A stretch of DNA of 64,000 bases from Bin75 sp965221365 (GTDB lineage Bacteria > Nitrospirota > Nitrospiria > Nitrospirales > UBA8639). Where the stretch lies: NCBI GenBank assembly GCA_965221365.1, contig OZ244884.1, positions 2,108,001 through 2,172,000 of the forward strand, in the 5' to 3' direction. A program made the position numbers and the translations under genes. This document shows, in pieces, positions 41,148 through 49,184 of the stretch. How positions within the stretch are numbered: the first letter of the stretch is position 1; every line of letters begins with the position of its first letter. The notes beneath the pieces were generated by a model that was not told the DNA's origin, ran no database searches, and saw only the letters and a program-made list of their open reading frames with translations.

Positions 41148-41957
41148 ATGTCCATTCATCCTACGGCTCTGGTGCATCCGAAATCCGAACTAGATGAGGA
41201 CGTGATCGTGGGTCCGTTTTGCGTGATCGGCGAGCACGTGAAAATCGGTCGGGGAACGGAACTGTGTTCGCACGTGTGCATCGAAGGCATCACGGAAATC
41301 GGACAACGCTGTAAGATCTTCCCCTACGTGTCGATCGGGGCACCTCCTCAGCACCTTCAATATCACGACGAGCCGACGCGCGTGAGGATCGGTGATGAAA
41401 ACATCCTGCGGGAGTACGTCACGATTAATCGCGGCACGGCATTCGGCGGGGGCGTCACGACGATTGGCCGACATAATTTCCTGATGGCGTACGTGCACGT
41501 GGCGCATGATTGTCACGTCGGCGATTATGCGGTCATGGCCAATGCGGCGACGTTAGCCGGACACGTGTCGGTCGGGAATTACGCGGTCATCGGGGGGCTG
41601 GTTGGCGTGCATCAATACGTGCGAATCGGAGACTACGCCATGATTGGTGGATGTTCCGCCGTCGCGAGAGACGTGCCTCCGTTCATCCGCGCGGTCGGGA
41701 ATCGAGCCAACCTCTATGGAATCAATGCCATTGGTCTTCGACGGGGAGGGTTTTCGGCTCAGCGCATCCGCGTGTTGAAACAGGCCTACAGTTTGTTGTT
41801 CCGAACGAGCCAGCGTATGGCCGATTCCATTAAACTGGCCCGTCACCAATTCCAGGACAGCCCGGACGTCCTGCTCCTGCTCACGTTTCTGGAAACCTCC
41901 ACTCGCGGGATGTGTCGGTCGGCGAGAAAGGGGCAAAGTGACCAGGAAGAATTTTAG
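41148..41957 (+). CDS. lpxA: UDP-N-acetylglucosamine acyltransferase LpxA
   Basis: A 269-residue left-handed beta-helix acyltransferase, catalysing the first step of lipid A synthesis (3-O-acylation of UDP-GlcNAc). It begins IHPTALVHPKSELDEDVIVGP, and hexapeptide repeats cover most of the first 185 residues. The catalytic His lies in VHVAHDCHVG, and a GNRANLYGINAIGLRRGGF segment marks the C-terminal helical part. It lies 14 nt after fabZ. Acyl-chain length cannot be judged by eye. It could equally use a diamino sugar substrate, see the Gfo/Idh gene nearby. Confidence 0.96.
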   Translation: MSIHPTALVHPKSELDEDVIVGPFCVIGEHVKIGRGTELCSHVCIEGITEIGQRCKIFPYVSIGAPPQHLQYHDEPTRVRIGDENILREYVTINRGTAFGGGVTTIGRHNFLMAYVHVAHDCHVGDYAVMANAATLAGHVSVGNYAVIGGLVGVHQYVRIGDYAMIGGCSAVARDVPPFIRAVGNRANLYGINAIGLRRGGFSAQRIRVLKQAYSLLFRTSQRMADSIKLARHQFQDSPDVLLLLTFLETSTRGMCRSARKGQSDQEEF

Positions 41958-41972
41958 ATCGTCCCACGTACG

Positions 41973-42824
41973 GTGACTAAAGAATCGTCGTCGCCAACCC
42001 TGCCGCTTCCGTCCCCCGGTGCCTGGATAGGCCTTATCGCAGGTAATGGGCGGTTCCCCATCATCTTTGCCGAAAACGCCAGAAAACTCGGATTTCGAGT
42101 GTCGGCTGTGGCGCATCGCGGTGAAACGGCTCCCGAGTTGGAGCAGGTGGTCGATCGGATGCATTGGGTTCGGATTGGCCAATTCGGGAAGGTCGTTCGG
42201 GTTCTCAAATGTGACGGCGTCCGGCAGGCCGTGATGTTGGGAGGCATGAAAAAAACGCATCTCTTTTCCAACGTGCGTCCGGATTTCTGGGCGATGGCCT
42301 TCTTTGCCAAACTGAAATCATGGAAGGATGATCATATTCTGAGGGCTCTGGCCGATGATCTGGAAGAGGAGGGGATTACGATTCGGGAGTCTACGTTCGG
42401 GCTTTCCAATATCCTCGTTCCGGAAGGCACGTTGACCCGGCGTGGGCCGTCGGAGAAGGAGCAGCAGGACGTGTCCTACGGATGGAAGACGGCGCAGGAG
42501 ATCGGCCAAATGGACATTGGCCAATGCGTGGTGGTCAAGGATCGCGTCGTTGTTGCGGTGGAAGCGGTGGAAGGGACGGATGAGGCCATCCTGCGTGGTG
42601 GCAAACTGGCTTGGAGCGGAGCCGTCGTGGTCAAGCGTTGCAAGCCTCAGCAGGATTTGCGTTTTGATCTGCCTGCAGTCGGTCCCCGAACCATCGACGT
42701 GATGAAGGAAGCGAAGGCCTCCGTGCTGGCCCTGGAGGCGCACAAAACGATCATGCTTGATCGGGAAGAGATGCTGGAAAAAGCCAATGACGCCGGCGTC
42801 GCCATCATTGGGGTCCTGAGATAA
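41973..42824 (+). CDS. lpxI: UDP-2,3-diacylglucosamine pyrophosphatase LpxI
   Basis: A 283-residue LpxI (DUF1009), which hydrolyses UDP-2,3-diacylglucosamine to lipid X and UMP, the job done by LpxH in E. coli. The N-terminal domain starts IGLIAGNGRFPIIFAENAR. The C-terminal domain has TAQEIGQMDIGQCVVVKDRVVVAVEAVEGTDEAI and FDLPAVGPRTIDVMKEAKASVLALEA, with acidic residues used for metal binding. The GTG start at 41973 lies 15 nt after lpxA, and a repeat block follows. Presence of LpxI rather than LpxH fits alpha/delta-proteobacteria and Nitrospirota-like lineages. Confidence 0.94.
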   Translation: MTKESSSPTLPLPSPGAWIGLIAGNGRFPIIFAENARKLGFRVSAVAHRGETAPELEQVVDRMHWVRIGQFGKVVRVLKCDGVRQAVMLGGMKKTHLFSNVRPDFWAMAFFAKLKSWKDDHILRALADDLEEEGITIRESTFGLSNILVPEGTLTRRGPSEKEQQDVSYGWKTAQEIGQMDIGQCVVVKDRVVVAVEAVEGTDEAILRGGKLAWSGAVVVKRCKPQQDLRFDLPAVGPRTIDVMKEAKASVLALEAHKTIMLDREEMLEKANDAGVAIIGVLR

Positions 42825-42899
42825 CCGGAGACGGTCATGTTGCGCCCGGTGTTTTGCACTTTTCAGCCTTCCTATCGTCATGTGCCCGGGTCTCCGGGG

Positions 42900-43175
42900 G
42901 GCTGAAAGACGAAAGACTCTGGATTCCCGCCCCCGATTAAAGATGTCGAGGGCAGGCTTTTCGCGGGAATGACGATCTGGGGCGTGCAGGAATGACTGAA
43001 GAGATTTTCGATGATGACGAAGAGAGGACGTCGGAAGGACGATTCAAGGTACCTCAACCGTCATGCCGGACCCCGATCCGGCATCCAGGAGAAGAAAAGA
43101 ACAAGCAAAAATACTGGATCCCCGATTAACAATGTCGGGGATGACGAATGGAGGTCTTCGCGGGAATGACGGAAA
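42900..43175. repeat. Modular palindromic repeat block F
   Basis: A composite module (CTCTGGATTCCCGCCCCCG.. to ..GCTTTTCGCGGGAATGACG, 42917-42974), a right-type module (43060-43087), and a further module with TACTGGATCCCCGATTAACA and TTCGCGGGAATGACG (43113-43172). The 43060-43172 segment is closely similar to block H. The block breaks the lpx run before the Gfo/Idh gene. Confidence 0.85.
42959..43082 (-). repeat. Right arm of 124-bp perfect inverted repeat
   Basis: Exact reverse complement of 34587-34710. Beyond 43082 there is one mismatch and then five more matching bases before similarity stops. Linker sequence unrelated to the palindromes is included, so this is a copied segment and not just shared palindromes. 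Confidence 0.9.
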
Positions 43176-43209
43176 AGGGACGGAAGAAGGCATCGGAAGA
43201 AGACAAAAC

Positions 43210-44181
43210 ATGAAAGTCAGCAGAATCGGCGTCATCGGAGTCGGACATCTCGGGCAGCATCATGCTCGCATCTATGCTGAATTACCTCAGACTCATCTGG
43301 TGGGGGTGGCTGATATCGATGAGACCCGACGGATCGAAATAGGCAATCGTTTCCGCGTGGCGCACTTCGGAGAATACCGGAGTCTGTTGCGCCAAGTGGA
43401 TGCGGTGAGTGTCGCCGTGCCGACGTTGCAGCACAAGGAAGTCGTGCAGGCCTGCCTTGAAGCCGGCGTGCACGTGCTGGTGGAAAAGCCCATTGCCGCC
43501 ACGACGGAAGAAGCACGACAGATGGTCAATCTGGCCAAGCAGAACGGATTGATTGTGCACGTGGGACACGTTGAGCGGTTCAATCCCGTCCGGGATCTGG
43601 TGCAGGCCCGTCTTGCGAATCCCAGGTTTATCGAATGTCACCGGCTGGCGCCCTTTCAACCGCGGGGAACGGACGTTGACGTGGTGTTGGATCTGATGAT
43701 TCACGACATTGACCTGATCTTGTCCTTTGGGCTGGGTCGGGTCAACAAGGTCGAGGCCGTGGGCATCGCGATGCTTTCCTCCAAGGTTGATTTCGCCCAG
43801 GCTCGCGTTGAATTCGATCAGGGCTGTGTCGTCAATTTCACGGCCAGCCGACTGTCGACCGGTCGTCTGCGAAAGATGCGGCTGTTTCAGGACCGCCTCT
43901 ATCTCTCCGTTGATTTTCTCTCCCGTCAGGGCATCGTCTATCGGCAAACGGAACTCGCGGAATCCTCCGTGCAGGAGGAATCGATTCAGGCAGGACCTGA
44001 AGAACCGCTGAAACGGGAATTGCAGGCCTTTGTGCAAGCCATTCAGACTGGAATGCCCGGTGGAGTCTCCGGTGAGGAAGGCCTGGCTGCGCTGGAACTG
44101 GCCCATGCGATTCTTCATGCCATCCGTGGCACCACGTCTCCGCCCACGGGGCATTCGAAGATCGAGGTGTCGGTGCCGTAG
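43210..44181 (+). CDS. Gfo/Idh/MocA-family oxidoreductase in the lipid A cluster
   Basis: A 323-residue NAD(P)-dependent oxidoreductase. The Rossmann motif is IGVIGVGHLGQHHARIY at the N-terminus. The family signature VLVEKPIAATTEEARQM (EKP lysine) is present, followed by HVGHVERFNP and DLMIHDIDLILSF with the active-site His-Asp. It starts after repeat block F and lies 8 nt before lpxB, so it belongs to the lipid A operon. GnnA of Acidithiobacillus/Leptospira, which oxidises UDP-GlcNAc at C3 for diamino lipid A, belongs to this superfamily; that role is possible, but no GnnB transaminase is in the window. Other sugar-nucleotide roles are equally open. The frame extends upstream into repeat sequence; ATG 43210 has GGAAG nearby. 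Confidence 0.85.
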   Translation: MKVSRIGVIGVGHLGQHHARIYAELPQTHLVGVADIDETRRIEIGNRFRVAHFGEYRSLLRQVDAVSVAVPTLQHKEVVQACLEAGVHVLVEKPIAATTEEARQMVNLAKQNGLIVHVGHVERFNPVRDLVQARLANPRFIECHRLAPFQPRGTDVDVVLDLMIHDIDLILSFGLGRVNKVEAVGIAMLSSKVDFAQARVEFDQGCVVNFTASRLSTGRLRKMRLFQDRLYLSVDFLSRQGIVYRQTELAESSVQEESIQAGPEEPLKRELQAFVQAIQTGMPGGVSGEEGLAALELAHAILHAIRGTTSPPTGHSKIEVSVP

Positions 44182-44189
44182 AGGTATTC

Positions 44190-45326
44190 GTGGAACCTGG
44201 CTCAATCATGATTGTCACCGGCGAAGCGTCAGGCGACCTTCATGGCGCAAATCTGGCAAAAGCCTTGGCGACCCTTCGGCCTGGCCTCAGACTCGTGGGA
44301 GTTGGCGGACAACACATGCAAGCCGCGGGGGTGGAACTGGTGCAGGGGTTGCATCGGGTGGACGTGGTCGGCATCCCCGGGCCGATCATGCTCTGGAAAG
44401 CTCTGGCCAACCTGTTAACCCTGAAGCGGGTGTTCAGACGGGAAGCCCTGGATGCCGTGGTCTTTGTCGATAATCCGTCGATGAATCTTCGATTGGCCAG
44501 GATGGCCGCGGCGTTCGGCCATCGTGTGATTTACTACGTCGCGCCCCAGATTTGGGCATGGGGCCGTCATCGGATCAATGTGATCAAACGCGTGGTCCGT
44601 AGGATGATCGTGATTCTGCCGTTTGAGGAATTGCTGTATCGTGAGGCCGACGTGTCGTGCAGTTTCGTGGGCCATCCGTTACTCGATCACGTGGCCCCAC
44701 GGTATGAGGCCGGGCACGTGCGACGGCAACTGGGTCTTCCGGAGCAAGGGCTGATTCTGGGGGTGCTGCCCGGAAGCCGGCGTTCAGAAATCCAGTCCCT
44801 CTTGCCGCCCATGATGGAAGCGGTGGAACGAATCAGGGAATCGTTTCCCGACCTGCACTGCGTCATCGGACAGGCGCCCACGGTCGCCGGAGCATGGGTA
44901 GACGAGGTGATTGCCCGAAAGGACCTTCCCGTGACCGTGGTGCCGAATCAATCCCTCGAGGTCATGGCCGCCGCGGATTTTCTGTTGGTGGCCTCGGGGA
45001 CGGCCACGTTGGAGGCGGCCCTGGTCGGCACGCCCATGGTCCTGACGTATCGTGTTTCCCCGTTGACCTATCTGTTTGCGAAGATGCTCGTCACCGTCGA
45101 ACACGTGGGTCTGGTCAATCTGGTGGCCGGCCGAGGCATTGTCCCCGAACTGTTGCAATCGGAGGCCACTCCGGAACGACTGAGCGAAGAGGCGATTCGA
45201 TTGCTCAAGGATCGAACGCAGTATGATCGGATGCGAGAAGCCCTGCTCGACGTTCGTGCTCGGCTTGGAACGCCCGGGGCTTCCCTGAGAGCGGCAGAGG
45301 TGGTGTTGGCTGAATGTCAGGCATGA
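44190..45326 (+). CDS. lpxB: Lipid A disaccharide synthase
   Basis: A 378-residue GT19 enzyme joining UDP-2,3-diacylglucosamine and lipid X into the beta-1,6 disaccharide. Signatures: IVTGEASGDLHGANL near the start, VVFVDNPSMNLRLARMA, YYVAPQIWAWG and FVGHPLLDHV in the middle, LGVLPGSRRSEI for UDP binding, and ASGTATLEAALVGTPMVLTYR near the C-terminus. The start is GTG at 44190 (AGAGG upstream) or ATG at 44208. msbA begins within its last codons, so the two are translationally coupled. It is inner-membrane-associated. Confidence 0.96.
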   Translation: MEPGSIMIVTGEASGDLHGANLAKALATLRPGLRLVGVGGQHMQAAGVELVQGLHRVDVVGIPGPIMLWKALANLLTLKRVFRREALDAVVFVDNPSMNLRLARMAAAFGHRVIYYVAPQIWAWGRHRINVIKRVVRRMIVILPFEELLYREADVSCSFVGHPLLDHVAPRYEAGHVRRQLGLPEQGLILGVLPGSRRSEIQSLLPPMMEAVERIRESFPDLHCVIGQAPTVAGAWVDEVIARKDLPVTVVPNQSLEVMAAADFLLVASGTATLEAALVGTPMVLTYRVSPLTYLFAKMLVTVEHVGLVNLVAGRGIVPELLQSEATPERLSEEAIRLLKDRTQYDRMREALLDVRARLGTPGASLRAAEVVLAECQA

Positions 45327-47092
45327 CGGCGTTTCTCAGAATTGTGTCCTACCTTCACGCGTACCGGGTTCGGCTGGTCGTGGCGTGCCTGTGTGCCGCA
45401 GGCGTGGCCGGAATGTCCGGACTGTATGCCTGGCTGGTGCAGCCGGTCCTGGATGAAATCTTCATTGCCAAGGATCGCCTGCTGCTCATGGCTTTGCCCC
45501 TGGTCATTCTTGGTGTGGCCACGTTGAAAGGCGTGTTGGCCTATGGCCAAGCCTATTTGATGAGTTACGTGGGCCATCGCGTGATAGCAGAACTCCGGCA
45601 GCAACTGTTCGGGCAATTTCTTCGCCTGTCGCTGACGTTTCATCACAGGCATTCCAGCGGGCGACTGGTCGCGCGAGTCGTGAATGACGTCAATGAAATG
45701 GCCAGTGCCATTCCCAACGTCGTGAAGGATTTGTTTCAGCAGGGTCTGACCTTCCTCGTGTTGAGTGGCGTGGCGTTTTATCAGAATTGGAAATTGGCCA
45801 CGGCGTTGATGCTGGTGATGCCGATTTCGGGCTACGCCATCATCAGGATCGGCAAGCGATTACGAAGATTTGCCACCAAGGGACAGGAGTCGATGGGAGA
45901 CATGGCTTCGACGCTCAAAGAAGCCTTTGCCGGCATTCGCATCGTCAAAGCCTACGGAGGAGAGCACGTCGAGCAACAACGCTTTGCCAGGAACAACGCG
46001 GCCTATCTGCGGTCGATGATGAAATCGGCGCAACTGTCTGCGCTGAGTTCGCCGCTCCTGGAGGTGATCGGGTTGGGCGGGATCGCCTGTATCATCTGGT
46101 ATGGGGGGCTGTTAGTCATCGATGACCAGATGAAACCGGGAGAATTTTTTTCGTTTTTGACGGCCATGCTGATGGCCTATGCCCCGTTGAGAAAGCTGGC
46201 TGGCGCCAACGTTCTGATTCAGCGGGCCATTGCCGCGGCCCAGCGAGTCTTTGAAATGTTGGATAAGGAACATGAATTCGTGCATGATGACGGGCGAAGC
46301 GCGTTGCCGCCCATCTCGCGTTTCCTGGCGTTTCAGAAAGTGAGCTTCTGCTACGAAGGGAGTGAGAAGCCGGCCCTTGAACGCGTTGACCTCACGGTCG
46401 AGTTCGGCGAAGTGGTGGCCGTGGTCGGGAAAAGCGGGAGTGGCAAGTCTACCCTCATGAGTCTGATTCCGCGGTTTCATGATCCGTCCGAAGGCCGCGT
46501 CGTCATCGATGGTCGAGACATTCGGGACGCGACGTTACCCTCTCTGCGGGCGCAGATCGCCATCGTCTCCCAGGACACGGTCTTGTTTGATGAAACCGTA
46601 CGGGCTAACATTGCGTATGGCTGTCAGGACGCGTCCGAAGATGAGCTGCTTCGGGCAGCCGTGGCGGCGCATGCGTGGGAATTTATCGAAAACTTGCCCG
46701 AAGGATTGGACACGGTGATCGGAGAAAATGGTGTCACCCTGTCCGGAGGACAACGGCAACGGTTGGCCATCGCTCGCGCGATGCTCCGCAATCCTCCATT
46801 GCTGATTCTCGATGAAGCCACCTCCGCGTTGGATACCGAATCCGAACGCAAGGTCCAGGCGGCCTTGATTGAATTGATGAAAGATCGGACGACTCTGGTC
46901 ATTGCCCACCGTCTGTCCACCGTTCAGCATGCGGATCGTATCGTCGTGCTGGATGAAGGCCACGTCGTGGAAACGGGAAGCCATCATGAGTTGCTGCGTC
47001 GAAACGGGATGTACACGCGACTGTATCAGACCCAGTTTCACGACGTGGCCGCGACGTCCACGTTGCAGGAGACAAGCCAGGTGCGTTCCTGA
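45314..47092 (+). CDS. msbA: Lipid A export ATP-binding/permease protein MsbA
   Basis: A 592-residue half-size ABC transporter that flips lipid A-core across the inner membrane. The six-helix membrane domain spans residues ~15-320. The nucleotide-binding domain has Walker A VVGKSGSGKST, the Q-loop in IVSQDTVLFD, the signature LSGGQRQRLAIARA, Walker B LLILDEATSALD and the H-loop IAHRLST. A good AGAGGTGG site precedes the ATG at 45314, which overlaps lpxB by 13 nt; an ATG at 45323 would give the usual ATGA overlap. Its TGA shares a base with the next ATG (TGATG). Confidence 0.95.
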   Translation: MSGMTAFLRIVSYLHAYRVRLVVACLCAAGVAGMSGLYAWLVQPVLDEIFIAKDRLLLMALPLVILGVATLKGVLAYGQAYLMSYVGHRVIAELRQQLFGQFLRLSLTFHHRHSSGRLVARVVNDVNEMASAIPNVVKDLFQQGLTFLVLSGVAFYQNWKLATALMLVMPISGYAIIRIGKRLRRFATKGQESMGDMASTLKEAFAGIRIVKAYGGEHVEQQRFARNNAAYLRSMMKSAQLSALSSPLLEVIGLGGIACIIWYGGLLVIDDQMKPGEFFSFLTAMLMAYAPLRKLAGANVLIQRAIAAAQRVFEMLDKEHEFVHDDGRSALPPISRFLAFQKVSFCYEGSEKPALERVDLTVEFGEVVAVVGKSGSGKSTLMSLIPRFHDPSEGRVVIDGRDIRDATLPSLRAQIAIVSQDTVLFDETVRANIAYGCQDASEDELLRAAVAAHAWEFIENLPEGLDTVIGENGVTLSGGQRQRLAIARAMLRNPPLLILDEATSALDTESERKVQAALIELMKDRTTLVIAHRLSTVQHADRIVVLDEGHVVETGSHHELLRRNGMYTRLYQTQFHDVAATSTLQETSQVRS

Positions 47093-47783
47093 TGAATCGG
47101 CTCACGTTGAACATGCTGTCATGCCTCGGCGCGGCAACGATTCGGTTGCTCGGGCGGTCGATGTCCTTGAAGACGTACGGATCCGAGCGAGTCGATCGTC
47201 TGTATCAGGAAGGCCGCAATATCATCCTGGCGTTTTGGCACGGCCAGCAGTTGATGATTCCGCTCGGCTACCGTGGCCGTCGGGTTCGGGTGCTGATCAG
47301 TCAGCATCGGGACGGGGAACTCGTGTGTCGAGTCATCAAGCGATTCGGCTTCGAAGCCGTTCGCGGATCGACCACGAGGGGCGGGCATGCGGCCTTGCGG
47401 CAACTCGTTCACTGGGGCCGGCAGGGCGCTGATCTTGCCGTCACCCCCGATGGCCCCAGAGGACCCAGGTGCCGGGTGCAACCGGGTGTCGTGGTCCTCG
47501 CCAAACTCACGGGCATACCCATCCTTCCGTTGACGTTTGCATGTTCAAAAAAAAAACCTTTTCCAGTTGGGATCGGTTTATCGTTCCATATCCGTTTTCT
47601 CGCGGAGTCTTCATCTGGGGTCACCCGATCTGGGTTGACCGCCACGCCGATGCTGCGGCCGTAGAACGAATACGCCTGGAATTGGAAACGACTCTTTCGT
47701 CCCTGTCCTCCAAAGCCGAAGCCACGTGTCATGATGCCGATGGCGTCCCTCTTCCGGCTGACGACGGACCTGACGATTCCTGA
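47092..47783 (+). pseudogene. DUF374 lysophospholipid acyltransferase-like gene, frame broken at A10
   Basis: The start ATG overlaps the msbA stop. Frame 1 gives the N-terminal two-thirds of a DUF374/LPLAT protein: NIILAFWHGQQLMIPL (HxxxxD-type region), LISQHRDGELV, RGSTTRGGHAALRQL and AVTPDGPRGPR, a motif diagnostic of the family. At an A10 run (47547-47556) it leaves frame. The C-terminal third (KKTFSSWDRFIVPYPFSRGVFIWGHPIWVD) continues perfectly in the +1-base frame to 47783. One added A restores a 230-residue protein of normal length. A10 is a classic site of RNA polymerase slippage, so the gene may still be expressed; an assembly error is the other simple reading. Such enzymes probably add an acyl chain to Kdo2-lipid A precursors. 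Confidence 0.82.
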
Positions 47784-47833
47784 TGTCTCGCATTGAAAAC
47801 GGGAGATTTGGCATTTTTCCTTGAAGGACGGCC

Positions 47834-49177
47834 ATGTGGTACGCAATGTATAACGTCCTCCTGTTCCTCGGGTCTCCCGTGATTCTGTGCACGTTGTTGC
47901 TCAAAAAACGGTGTCGATCCGGCCTGTTGCAGCGGATCGGATGGGAGATGCCCGGGAGATGCCTGCCTCAGGAGCGAGTCCTCTGGATCCATGCCGTGTC
48001 ATTGGGAGAAGTCTCCGCGGTGGCGCCGTTTGTCACGAAGCTCCATGCTCGACATCCTGAAGTCAGGATTATCGTCTCGACCATTACCGAAACCGGACGA
48101 GAGGCCGTGCAACAACGGTTGGCCGGGATGGCGACCCATTGCTTTTTGCCGCTTGATTATCCCTGGATCGTCAGCAGGGTTATTGACGAGCTGAACCCCA
48201 TCGGGTTTGTCATCGTCGAAACCGAGATTTGGCCGAATCTCCTTCGCGCGCTCTCCCGTCGGCGAATTCCTGCCGTGATCGTCAACGGACGAATGTCGTC
48301 CCGTTCCTTTGCTCGATATCGTTGGATTCGACCGTTCATGCGAGAGGTGCTTTCGTCTGTTGCCCTGGGGCTGTTGCAATCCGATCGGGATGTCCGCCGG
48401 TTTGTCGAGTTGGGGGCTTCGTCCGATCGTCTGCATCGAACGGGGAACATGAAATTCGACCTGACCTTGCATGGCGGCGGTGCTGCGCAACCATCGATCC
48501 AGCGTTCGACGCTCGGAGTCGCGGAACATGAACGGCTGATTGTTGCCGGAAGCACGCATTCTGCAGAAGAAGACATTCTCGTGGAAAGTTATCGTGACGT
48601 GGTCCGGTCGTGTCCCAACGTGGTCTTGCTGCTCGCTCCGCGCCATATTGAACGAAGCGACGCACTGGCTCAAACAATCAGGGCGTCCGGGTTTTCCGTG
48701 GTGAGACGAAGCCGTTTGCTCCGGGATGAGCCTCAGGAGGGGCCTCGGATTATTCTTCTGGATACCAGGGGAGAATTGGCTCAGGTGTACGGATTAGGGG
48801 TCATGGCGTTTGTCGGAGGAACGCTGATTCCCGTTGGAGGGCATAATCTCCTGGAACCCCCGGCGTGGGGAAAACCCGTGTGTTTTGGTCCGTATACCGA
48901 TCACTGTCAGGAAATGGCAGAGCTGTTGATTGAATCAGGCGGTGGAATCCGGGTTCGCAATGCCCGGGAATTGACTGAAACCTTTATGAAAGGCATGCAG
49001 GATCAGGATTGGGTGTCCCGGATGGGACAGAACGCGCGAAGGGTCGTCGAAGAGAATCAAGGGGTGGTCGAAAAAACCCTGGCCATGGTGGAGGGGATTA
49101 TCGGCCTTCGTGAGCCTCGTCCCCTTGACGGAGAAGAGATGAACGTGAAGCCTCCTCAAGACAGAGGAGAATCATGA
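47834..49177 (+). CDS. waaA: Kdo transferase WaaA (KdtA)
   Basis: A 447-residue GT30 enzyme that adds Kdo residue(s) from CMP-Kdo to the lipid A precursor at the inner membrane. N-terminal membrane-binding helix YNVLLFLGSPVILCTLLLKK, then IHAVSLGEVSAVAPF (catalytic Glu in GE), FVIVETEIWPN, VIVNGRMSSRS and TGNMKFDL. The C-terminal domain has VAGSTHSAEEDIL, LLLAPRHIERSD, VGGTLIPVGGHNLLEP and PVCFGPYTDHC. AAGGA precedes the ATG. Whether it transfers one or two Kdo cannot be read from the sequence. lpxK follows after a few bases. Confidence 0.95.
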   Translation: MWYAMYNVLLFLGSPVILCTLLLKKRCRSGLLQRIGWEMPGRCLPQERVLWIHAVSLGEVSAVAPFVTKLHARHPEVRIIVSTITETGREAVQQRLAGMATHCFLPLDYPWIVSRVIDELNPIGFVIVETEIWPNLLRALSRRRIPAVIVNGRMSSRSFARYRWIRPFMREVLSSVALGLLQSDRDVRRFVELGASSDRLHRTGNMKFDLTLHGGGAAQPSIQRSTLGVAEHERLIVAGSTHSAEEDILVESYRDVVRSCPNVVLLLAPRHIERSDALAQTIRASGFSVVRRSRLLRDEPQEGPRIILLDTRGELAQVYGLGVMAFVGGTLIPVGGHNLLEPPAWGKPVCFGPYTDHCQEMAELLIESGGGIRVRNARELTETFMKGMQDQDWVSRMGQNARRVVEENQGVVEKTLAMVEGIIGLREPRPLDGEEMNVKPPQDRGES

Positions 49178-49184
49178 GCCCGTG

